Of a stretch of 64,000 bases of DNA, positions 9,001 through 15,759 are shown one piece after another (within the stretch, counting starts at the first letter, position 1; each line of letters starts with the position of its first letter). Under the pieces are notes generated by a model. The model was not told where the DNA came from. It saw nothing but the letters and a program-made list of their open reading frames with translations, and did not search any database. The position numbers were made by a program, and so were the translations under genes. The stretch comes from Paramesorhizobium salinisoli. GTDB taxonomy: Bacteria; Pseudomonadota; Alphaproteobacteria; Rhizobiales; Rhizobiaceae. The DNA lies in the NCBI RefSeq assembly GCF_003335045.1, contig NZ_QOZG01000001.1, positions 62,001-126,000 of the forward strand, read 5' to 3'.

Positions 9001-10050
9001 TTGGACGAGATGCTATTGAACCATCCGGCAGATCAGGGCGCCATTCGCACCGAACCGCCGATGATTGACCCCTTCGGCCGGGCGATCACCTATCTGCGCG
9101 TGTCGGTGACCGACCGCTGCGATTTCCGCTGCACCTATTGCATGGCGGAAAACATGGTTTTCCTGCCGAAGAAGGATCTGCTGTCCCTTGAAGAGCTAGA
9201 CCGCCTCTGCACCGCCTTCATCGAAAAGGGCGTGCGCAAATTGCGGCTTACGGGCGGTGAGCCGTTGGTTCGCAAGAATATCATGCATTTGATCCGCGAG
9301 CTCTCCCGCCATCTCCGCTCGGGCGCGCTCGAAGAATTGACGCTGACCACCAACGGCTCGCAGCTCGCGCGCCATGCGGCTGAACTCGCCGAATGTGGCG
9401 TCAGGCGCATCAATGTCTCGCTCGATACGCTCGATGCGGAAAAATTCCGTACCATTACCCGCTGGGGCGAGATCGGCCGCGTTCTCGAAGGCATAGATGC
9501 GGCACAGGCCGCCGGCATCAAGGTCAAGCTCAACGCCGTCGCGCTGAAGGGTTTCAACGAGCACGAAATCCCTGAGATGATCCGCTGGGCGCATGGCCGC
9601 GGCATGGATATGACGCTGATCGAGACCATGCCGATGGGCGAGATCGACCTTGACCGTACCGACCAGTACCTGCCGCTTTCCATGCTGCGCGCCTCGCTTG
9701 CGCGCGAATTCACCATGACCGACATCCCCTACAAGACCGGCGGCCCTGCCCGCTATGTCGAGTTGCAGGAGACCGGCGGAAGGCTCGGTTTCATAACGCC
9801 GATAACCCATAATTTCTGCGAAAGCTGCAACCGCGTGCGCATTACCTGCACGGGCACGCTCTTCATGTGCCTCGGCCAGGAAGACGCAGCCGACCTGCGC
9901 GCGCCGCTGCGCGCATCGGAAGGCAACGCCCTGCTTTCCCAGGCGATCGACGAGGCCATTGGCCGCAAGCCCAAGGGCCACGATTTCATCATCGACCGCC
10001 GCCACAACCGCCCTGCCGTATCACGCCATATGAGCGTCACCGGCGGCTGA
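9001..10050 (+). CDS. moaA: GTP 3',8-cyclase MoaA
   Basis: A 349-residue radical-SAM enzyme for the first step of molybdenum cofactor synthesis, converting GTP to 3',8-cyclo-7,8-dihydro-GTP. The N-terminal [4Fe-4S]/SAM motif is CDFRCTYC; the second cluster site is [18 protein letters not shown]; the chain ends in GG, the C-terminal pair required in this family. The open frame extends upstream, but a strong AGGAGGAG at 8987-8994 points to the TTG at 9001 (ATG at 9010 is the alternative). mobA and mobB lie downstream beyond a transporter gene; moaC, moaB and moeA are not in the window. Confidence 0.93.
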   Translation: MDEMLLNHPADQGAIRTEPPMIDPFGRAITYLRVSVTDRCDFRCTYCMAENMVFLPKKDLLSLEELDRLCTAFIEKGVRKLRLTGGEPLVRKNIMHLIRELSRHLRSGALEELTLTTNGSQLARHAAELAECGVRRINVSLDTLDAEKFRTITRWGEIGRVLEGIDAAQAAGIKVKLNAVALKGFNEHEIPEMIRWAHGRGMDMTLIETMPMGEIDLDRTDQYLPLSMLRASLAREFTMTDIPYKTGGPARYVELQETGGRLGFITPITHNFCESCNRVRITCTGTLFMCLGQEDAADLRAPLRASEGNALLSQAIDEAIGRKPKGHDFIIDRRHNRPAVSRHMSVTGG

Positions 10051-10053
10051 TCC

Positions 10054-10074
10054 GCCGCTGCCTGTTTCAGCGGC
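10054..10074 (+). terminator. Hairpin after moaA
   Basis: GCCGCTG (10054-10060) pairs perfectly with CAGCGGC (10068-10074) around a 7-base loop, four bases after the moaA stop. It is followed by AGAAAAGA rather than T residues, so it may act as an mRNA 3' stabiliser rather than a strong intrinsic terminator. Confidence 0.4.
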
Positions 10075-10080
10075 AGAAAA

Positions 10081-10150
10081 GATCATTCCATATTCTGAAA
10101 TGCCAATATTTCAGTCGCGCGGCCTCACGCGGCGGGATAAATGAATGATC
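10081..10150 (+). other. Possible structured 5' leader (three-way junction)
   Basis: Outer arms GATCATTC (10081-10088) and GAATGATC (10143-10150) are exact reverse complements. Inside them CTGAAAT (10095-10101) pairs with ATTTCAG (10108-10114), and a shorter CGCG (10116-10119) can pair with CGCG (10128-10131). The 70-base unit ends 16 bases before the transporter start codon. The arrangement resembles a three-way junction RNA. I do not recognise a known riboswitch class, and chance or a protein-binding DNA palindrome are real alternatives. Confidence 0.3.
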
Positions 10151-10166
10151 AATCGGAATCATCATC

Positions 10167-11078
10167 TTGGCGCTTTCCCCCAATGTCCGCAGCTGTATTT
10201 TCATGATGCTCGCCATGGCGAGTTTCACCGCCAACGATTCCATCACGAAATTTCTCTCCGAAAGCATGAACACCGGCCAGATCATGCTCTTGCGCGGCGC
10301 GCTCGCCACGGCGGTGATCCTGATCATCGCCATGCAGCGCAAGGCTGTGATTCCACTGCGCAAGACGCTGCACCCCATGATTCTCCTGCGCGCTGTCGGT
10401 GAAATGGGCGCAACCATCACCTACCTCGTCGCGCTGGTGCATCTGTCCCTGGCGTTCACTTCGGCCGTCTTCCAGTCCGTTCCACTTGCTGTCACAATGT
10501 GCGCGGCGATCTTCCTCAAGGAACAGGTCGGTTGGCGTCGCTGGCTGGCGATCACCACGGGTTTTGTCGGCGTGCTGATCATCGTGCGTCCCGGCGCCGA
10601 CGGGATCAATCCTTATGCCGCGATGCTTCTGGTCGGCGTCGCCTTCACGGCCTGTCGCGATCTGGCGACAAGACGGGTGCCGGATACCATACCGACGCTG
10701 ATGATATCGGCCCTCACCTCGTCGGCTATCACCCTGACCGGCGCAGCGCTCATCGTGCCCATGGGCGGCTGGTCGCTGGTCGGCTGGGGCGAAGCTGGCC
10801 TTCTCATGGTCGCTGCCATCCTGCTCCTCATCGGCTATCATTTCATCATCCTGGCGATGCGCGAGGGTGAGATATCCTTCGTTTCTCCCTTCCGCTACAC
10901 AAGCCTTCTCTGGGCAATATTGCTTGGGTTCCTGATTTTCGGCGATATTCCCGATCTGCCGATGATCATCGGCTCGGCGATCGTCGTCCTGAGCGGCATC
11001 TATATGCTGTACCGTGAAAGCGTGGTCAGCCGCCGCAGCCGGGGGGAGCTTACGCAAAGCCATGGCAAAGACGGTTAG
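10167..11078 (+). CDS. DMT-superfamily (EamA) transporter
   Basis: A 303-residue membrane protein with about ten hydrophobic segments and the two-repeat EamA arrangement of drug/metabolite transporters. Examples are MLAMASFTANDSITKFL at the start and YTSLLWAILLGFLIFGDIPDLP in the second half. No in-frame ATG precedes the TTG at 10167 before a stop at 10146, so TTG is taken as start, with CGGAA upstream. The substrate is not predictable. It is immediately followed by mobA (the mobA ATG follows its stop codon directly), so it is cotranscribed with molybdenum cofactor genes. Whether it serves that pathway is unknown. Confidence 0.83.
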   Translation: MALSPNVRSCIFMMLAMASFTANDSITKFLSESMNTGQIMLLRGALATAVILIIAMQRKAVIPLRKTLHPMILLRAVGEMGATITYLVALVHLSLAFTSAVFQSVPLAVTMCAAIFLKEQVGWRRWLAITTGFVGVLIIVRPGADGINPYAAMLLVGVAFTACRDLATRRVPDTIPTLMISALTSSAITLTGAALIVPMGGWSLVGWGEAGLLMVAAILLLIGYHFIILAMREGEISFVSPFRYTSLLWAILLGFLIFGDIPDLPMIIGSAIVVLSGIYMLYRESVVSRRSRGELTQSHGKDG

Positions 11079-11735
11079 ATGATGACGGAAAACGCGTTTC
11101 GCAAACCGCTGGGCGTGATCCTCGCCGGAGGGCGCGCACAGCGCATGGGCGGCGGCGACAAGGGCCTGATGCTGCTCGGCGGCCAACCGCTTGTTGCCCG
11201 TGTCATCGAGAGGCTGCGCCCGCAACTCCAGCATCTGATCATCAATGCCAATGGCGATCCCGCCCGCTTCTATCAATTTGGCCTGCCCGTCGTGGAGGAC
11301 GCCATTGCAGGCCATCAGGGCCCGCTTGCCGGCGTTCAGGCGGCGATGCGCTATGCCAGTCACATGGACGACGCCTCACGGCCCAGCCATATCGTGACCG
11401 TCGCTGCCGATACGCCCTTCTTCCCCACCGACCTCGTAGCGCGCCTGACACGCCAACTCAAAGAACCCGACAACATCGTCCTGGCCGTGTCCGGCGGCAA
11501 CATCCACCCGGTTTTCGGGCTTTGGCCCATCGCGCTCGAAAATGATCTGGCTGCCTTTCTGGTCAGCGGCGAAAAGCCGAAAGTCAGCGTGTGGGCCAAA
11601 CGCCACGGCATTACGGAAGTAGAGTTCGATCCGCTTGAGACGGGGACGGGCCTGGCGGTCGATCCCTTCTTCAACATCAATACCCAAGAGGATCTTGCGC
11701 AAGCCGAGCAATTACTGACAAAAATGCGCTCATGA
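11079..11735 (+). CDS. mobA: Molybdenum cofactor guanylyltransferase MobA
   Basis: A 218-residue nucleotidyltransferase that joins GMP from GTP to molybdopterin cofactor. The N-terminal GTP-binding signature is LAGGRAQRMGGGDKGLMLLGG. Downstream motifs VVEDAIAGHQGPLAGVQAAM and VAADTPFFP match MobA. Its presence indicates use of the guanine-dinucleotide form of the cofactor (DMSO reductase-type enzymes). Its stop overlaps the start of mobB (ATGA), indicating translational coupling. Confidence 0.92.
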   Translation: MMTENAFRKPLGVILAGGRAQRMGGGDKGLMLLGGQPLVARVIERLRPQLQHLIINANGDPARFYQFGLPVVEDAIAGHQGPLAGVQAAMRYASHMDDASRPSHIVTVAADTPFFPTDLVARLTRQLKEPDNIVLAVSGGNIHPVFGLWPIALENDLAAFLVSGEKPKVSVWAKRHGITEVEFDPLETGTGLAVDPFFNINTQEDLAQAEQLLTKMRS

Positions 11736-12247
11736 ACACCATGAAAAAATGCGTTTTCGGCATCACCGGCTGGAAAAACTCCGGCAAGACGACCCTGACG
11801 GCCCGCCTCGTCGAGGAATTGACGCGCCGCGGCTGGCGCGTCTCCACTGTCAAGCACGCGCATCACGATTTCGACATCGACCACGAAGGCACCGACTCCT
11901 TCCGTCACCGCAAGGCCGGCGCCGGCGAAGTCGCCATCATTTCCAATCGTCGCTGGGCGCTAATGCATGAGTTGCAGGGGGAAAGCGAGCCTTCGCTCAA
12001 TGAAATCATCGAGCGGCTCGCCCCTTGCGATCTCATCATCGTCGAAGGTTACAAGCGCGAACCCCACCTCAAGATCGAGACGCGCAGAACCGATGGCCGC
12101 AAGGGCGATCGGCTTTCGGCAACCGACCCGAACATCGTCGCCGTCGCCAGCGACCATCCTGTTGCCGATGAAACCGTACCGGTTTTCAATCTGGATGATG
12201 TCGCGCGAATCGCCGACTTCGTCGAAACGCAAAGCGGCCTGCGCTGA
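11732..12247 (+). CDS. mobB: Molybdopterin-guanine dinucleotide biosynthesis protein MobB
   Basis: A 171-residue P-loop GTPase-like protein that assists MobA. The Walker A motif is GWKNSGKTT near the N-terminus, followed by VSTVKHAHHDFDIDHEGTDSFRHRKAGA, a conserved MobB block, and DLIIVEGYKREPH in the second half. It starts within the mobA stop codon (4-base overlap). The small family is strongly conserved, so the call is secure. The next gene is 230 bases downstream and starts a separate transport cluster. Confidence 0.92.
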   Translation: MNTMKKCVFGITGWKNSGKTTLTARLVEELTRRGWRVSTVKHAHHDFDIDHEGTDSFRHRKAGAGEVAIISNRRWALMHELQGESEPSLNEIIERLAPCDLIIVEGYKREPHLKIETRRTDGRKGDRLSATDPNIVAVASDHPVADETVPVFNLDDVARIADFVETQSGLR

Positions 12248-12477
12248 GCATTTTTTCCTCAAATTGCCGGACGCGCGGATATCACGCAATAATATTGCGA
12301 CGACTGGCCGTTGAATTCACATGACCGACCCCATTCAATTGCTCGCTATTACCTGTTGCTTTTGCAATAGAAATGGTGGGAATATCCGTGCCCAGGCGCG
12401 GGCACCGCGACCTTCGCCCGAAGGCTGAGCCAGAAAAGAAGACGGGGAACAGCCGGGCTTTAACAGAGAGGTATAAA

Positions 12478-13272
12478 ATGCGTATCATGAAGCGTTTCGC
12501 TCTTGCAGCGTCCGCAGCCGCCATTGTTTTGACGATGGGAGCCGCTGCCGGGGCACAGGAGCCTTTGAAGCTCACCATCGCTTCCGAGGGCGCCTATCCG
12601 CCCTTCAACACATTGACGCCAGACGGCAAGCTCGAAGGCTTCGACATCGATATCGCCAAGGCGCTCTGCGATGAGATGAAAGCGGAATGCACCTTCGTCG
12701 CCCAGGATTGGGACGGCGCCATTCCCGCCCTGCAGGCCGGCAAGTTCGACGCCTTCATCGCGTCGATGTCGATCACCGACGAGCGCAAGAAGCAGGTCGC
12801 CTTCTCGGACAAATATTATAACACCCCTCCCGCTATCGCGGCCCCGAAGGATACCGACATCAAGGGCGTGACCAAGGAAGACCTGGCCGGCAAGACCATC
12901 GGCGTACAGGGCTCGACCACCCACGCCAATTATTCGGAGAAGACCTACACCGACAGCACGATCAAGTCTTATCCGACTGCCGATGAATATCGCCTCGACC
13001 TCGTCAACGGCCGTCTCGATGCCGTCAATGACGATAGCGTCACGCTGACGGAATGGCTGAAGACCCCTGATGGGGCCTGCTGCAAGATCGTCGGCCTGAT
13101 AACCCCGGTCGAAGCAATCCACGGCCCTGGCGCGGGCGTCGCCATCAGGAAAGAACGCCCTGAGCTCGTCGCGAAGTTCAACGAGGCGATCAAAGCCATC
13201 CGCGCCAACGGCACATACAAGAAAATCAACGACAAATATTTTGATTTCGACGCCTATGGCAGCGAGAACTGA
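12478..13272 (+). CDS. Polar amino acid ABC transporter, substrate-binding protein
   Basis: A 264-residue periplasmic binding protein of the family 3 (HisJ/ArgT/NocT) type. The signal peptide is residues 1-about 23 (MRIMKRFALAASAAAIVL to GAAAGAQ). The mature chain begins QEPLKLTIASEGAYPPFNT and carries the family signature GFDIDIAKALCDEMKAECTFVAQDWDGAIPALQAGKFDA. The ATG at 12478 is preceded by AGAGAGG; a longer open frame upstream is non-coding. The ligand is probably a basic amino acid or an opine-like compound, judged from similarity to lysine/arginine/ornithine and octopine/nopaline binding proteins. Two permease genes follow after a hairpin. Confidence 0.87.
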   Translation: MRIMKRFALAASAAAIVLTMGAAAGAQEPLKLTIASEGAYPPFNTLTPDGKLEGFDIDIAKALCDEMKAECTFVAQDWDGAIPALQAGKFDAFIASMSITDERKKQVAFSDKYYNTPPAIAAPKDTDIKGVTKEDLAGKTIGVQGSTTHANYSEKTYTDSTIKSYPTADEYRLDLVNGRLDAVNDDSVTLTEWLKTPDGACCKIVGLITPVEAIHGPGAGVAIRKERPELVAKFNEAIKAIRANGTYKKINDKYFDFDAYGSEN

Positions 13273-13300
13273 TCCGACGGCTGCCGATATTTGAATAAAG

Positions 13301-13331
13301 AGAGACGGCGGAATTTGCTTCCGCCGTCTCT
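13301..13331 (+). terminator. Strong hairpin after the binding-protein gene
   Basis: A perfect 13-base stem, AGAGACGGCGGAA (13301-13313) with its complement at 13319-13331, encloses a TTTGC loop. It lies about 29 bases after the binding-protein stop and upstream of the permeases. Lacking a T-run, it probably protects the upstream mRNA and lowers permease expression, as such hairpins do in other binding-protein operons. Confidence 0.7.
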
Positions 13332-13401
13332 CCGGAAAAGGACCGGCGCATCGGCTCGACAGAATCGAGCACTGAAAGCACGGTGCGCAGATTCAATGAT
13401 T

Positions 13402-13443
13402 TACAGCGTTCCCTGCGCGGTCTAAAGGACCCGCGACGCTGTA
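13402..13443. repeat. Intergenic quasi-palindrome
   Basis: TACAGCGT (13402-13409) pairs with ACGCTGTA (13436-13443). Inside, CGCGGTC pairs with GACCCGCG across one bulged base and a TAAAG loop, with an unpaired TCCCTG on the left arm. This bulged palindrome in a non-coding gap resembles mosaic palindromic repeats of Rhizobiales. No second copy is visible in this window. Confidence 0.5.
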
Positions 13444-13491
13444 GGGGTTCCCGTACCAGGTTTTTCAGCGGCCCCGAAAAGGAATAGGCGA

Positions 13492-14217
13492 ATGGAGCAT
13501 TATGCAGCGCTTCTGAGCTTCGGCGAAGGAGGCTGGGGAAGGAGCATAGCCAGTGGCGTGCTCGTCACCATATCGCTCGCACTGGCGACTTTGCCGTTCG
13601 GTCTGCTGATCGGCTTCTTTATCGCAGTGGGGCAGCAATCGAAGGAACCCTCGCTCCGGCTTGCCGCCAGCATCTATACGACCGTCTTTCGCGGACTGCC
13701 GGAACTGCTGACGCTCTTCCTCGTCTATTTCGGCGCTCAGATCGGCCTTCAGAAGGTCGTCGCGATGCTCGGCATTGACGCTACGATCGAGATCAACTCC
13801 TTCGCCGCCGGAATGCTGGCGCTGGGCGTGGTCTTCTCGTCTTATGCGAGCGAGGTTTTCTTGTCCGCTTTCCGCGCCATTCCGGCGGGACAGTATGAGG
13901 CGGGCTATGCCATTGGCCTGTCTAACTGGCTGACCATGCGCAAGATCATCCTGCCGCAACTGGTCCGCATCGCGCTGCCGGGTCTCGCCAATCTCTGGAT
14001 GGTTCTCCTCAAGGACACCTCCCTTATTTCTGTCATCGGTCTTGCCGACATCTTGCGCCAGACCGGCGTTGCGGCGCGCGTGACCAAGGAGGCCTTCCTG
14101 TTCTTCGGCACGGCCTGCCTGCTTTATCTCATCCTCGCCATCATCTCGTCCTTCTTCATCACCCGCATCGAGAACTGGGCATATCAAAGCCAGGACACGG
14201 AGAAGGAGCGCGCATGA
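13492..14217 (+). CDS. Amino acid ABC transporter permease 1 (HisQ-like)
   Basis: A 241-residue inner-membrane permease with about five hydrophobic segments. It carries the family 3 permease signature: TVFRGLPELLTLFLVYFG, then the EAA-type loop QYEAGYAIGLSNWLTMRKIILPQLVRIALPG, which contacts the ATPase. It starts about 220 bases after the binding-protein gene, and its stop overlaps the start of the second permease by four bases (ATGA). It should form a heterodimer with that second permease. Confidence 0.88.
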   Translation: MEHYAALLSFGEGGWGRSIASGVLVTISLALATLPFGLLIGFFIAVGQQSKEPSLRLAASIYTTVFRGLPELLTLFLVYFGAQIGLQKVVAMLGIDATIEINSFAAGMLALGVVFSSYASEVFLSAFRAIPAGQYEAGYAIGLSNWLTMRKIILPQLVRIALPGLANLWMVLLKDTSLISVIGLADILRQTGVAARVTKEAFLFFGTACLLYLILAIISSFFITRIENWAYQSQDTEKERA

Positions 14218-15056
14218 CCATGACCGGAAACACCACGGCGCCCGCTGCCGAGACAGTCCTGCGACCTCCCGCACTTCCCCACCCATGGACCGGCACGCGT
14301 GTCGTGGGCTACGCCCTCGTCGGTCTCTGGCTGGCGCTCTTCATCGGCCTCGCAATTTATCTCTACAATTCCTGGCGCATCGACCTTTTCGAGACCTACG
14401 CCCCGAAATACTGGTCCGGCTTGCAGACCACGCTTATCCTGGTTGCGATCTCCAGCCTGCTCGGAGCGCTTGTTTCCATCCCCATCGCGATCGCAGGCCT
14501 GTCGAAGAACCGCTTCTGGCACGCCATCTCCACAGGCTATGTCTATTTCTTTCGCGGCACTCCCCTTCTCGCCCAGACCTTCCTCATCTATTACGGGCTC
14601 GGTTCGCTCCGCCCGCAAATGCAGGAACTGGGGCTCTGGTTCTTCTTCCGCGACGCGTGGAACTGCGCGATTCTCGCCTTCACGCTGAACACCGCCGCCT
14701 ATCAGGCCGAAATCCTGCGCGGCGCCATCAAGAGCGTTTCCATTGGCCAATGGGAAGGTGCTGCGGCGCTCGGGTTGCCCACGCGGGTCACGTTCTGGAA
14801 AGTGATCCTTCCGCAGGCGCTGATCGTCGCACTTCGCCCCTACGGCAACGAACTCATCCTGCTGCTCAAGGGTTCAGCCATCGTCGCGATCATCACGATC
14901 TATGATCTGATGGGCGAGACGCGGCGCGCCTATGCCCGAACATTCGATTTCCAGACCTATCTCTGGGCAGCGGTGATCTACTTCGTGATGGTGGAGCTGA
15001 TTCGCAATCTATGGAACTGGATAGAACGCCGCCTGACACGCCATCTCGTCCGTTAG
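14214..15056 (+). CDS. Amino acid ABC transporter permease 2 (HisM-like)
   Basis: A 280-residue permease with a longer, proline-rich cytoplasmic N-terminus (about 40 residues) before the first membrane helix. It carries FFRGTPLLAQTFLIYYG and the EAA loop QWEGAAALGLPTRVTFWKVILPQAL. It overlaps the first permease by four bases. No ATP-binding protein gene follows: the next gene, 73 bases on, encodes a glutathione S-transferase. The transporter must therefore use an ATPase encoded elsewhere or shared with another system. Confidence 0.88.
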   Translation: MTMTGNTTAPAAETVLRPPALPHPWTGTRVVGYALVGLWLALFIGLAIYLYNSWRIDLFETYAPKYWSGLQTTLILVAISSLLGALVSIPIAIAGLSKNRFWHAISTGYVYFFRGTPLLAQTFLIYYGLGSLRPQMQELGLWFFFRDAWNCAILAFTLNTAAYQAEILRGAIKSVSIGQWEGAAALGLPTRVTFWKVILPQALIVALRPYGNELILLLKGSAIVAIITIYDLMGETRRAYARTFDFQTYLWAAVIYFVMVELIRNLWNWIERRLTRHLVR

Positions 15057-15129
15057 AGCGCCGCACGCGCGTCCGAGCAAAGGATGCTCTACCACCAAGA
15101 GTGAACAAATCTTATTCGGGAAGCCAAAC

Positions 15130-15750
15130 ATGCTGAAAATCTGGGGCAGAACCAACTCGACCAACGTCAAGAAGGCGCTTTGGACAGCCGACGAACTCGG
15201 CCTCGGCTATGAACATATCACAGCCGGAGGCGCCTATGGCTTGGTCGATACACCAGAGTTCCGCGCGCTCAACCCCAATGGCCTCGTTCCGGTGCTTGAA
15301 GATGATGGCTTCGTTCTCTGGGAATCGAATGTGATCGTCCGCTATCTCGCCGCGAAATACGGAAGCGGCACGCTGTGGATCGATGATGCCGCGAAACGCG
15401 CGGACGCGGAAAAATGGATGGACTGGGCAAGCACAACCCTCGCCGCACCTTTCCGCGACATTATCTGGCACTTGGTCCGGCTGCCCGAGGACAAGCGCGA
15501 CCCGGCCATCCTCGAGCAGGGCATCGCCGCCGTTGCCAAGGCCCTCGAGATTCCTGAAAAACACCTATCCAGCCAGCAATGGTTGTCCGGCGACCAATTC
15601 GGCATCGGCGACATTACGCCCGGTATCTTCATCTATGCCTGGCACGAACTTCCGATCGACCGGCCGCAATTGCCGAACATTGCGGCATGGTACGAGCGGC
15701 TCAAGCAGCGTCCTGCCTATCGCAAAAGCGTGATGACGCCGCTGACGTAA
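15130..15750 (+). CDS. Glutathione S-transferase family protein
   Basis: A 206-residue cytosolic GST. The N-terminal thioredoxin-like domain begins MLKIWGRTNSTNVKKALWTADELGL and contains NPNGLVPVLEDDGFVLWESNVIVRYLA, with the cis-Pro (VP) and the E-S glutathione-contact pair. The all-helical C-terminal domain contains FGIGDITPGIFIYAW. The Asn-Ser-Thr region near residue 10 is the likely catalytic area. The substrate is unknown. It lies downstream of the permease genes and converges with the penicillin acylase-like gene with a 9-base gap. Confidence 0.85.
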   Translation: MLKIWGRTNSTNVKKALWTADELGLGYEHITAGGAYGLVDTPEFRALNPNGLVPVLEDDGFVLWESNVIVRYLAAKYGSGTLWIDDAAKRADAEKWMDWASTTLAAPFRDIIWHLVRLPEDKRDPAILEQGIAAVAKALEIPEKHLSSQQWLSGDQFGIGDITPGIFIYAWHELPIDRPQLPNIAAWYERLKQRPAYRKSVMTPLT

Positions 15751-15759
15751 ACAGCGCCG

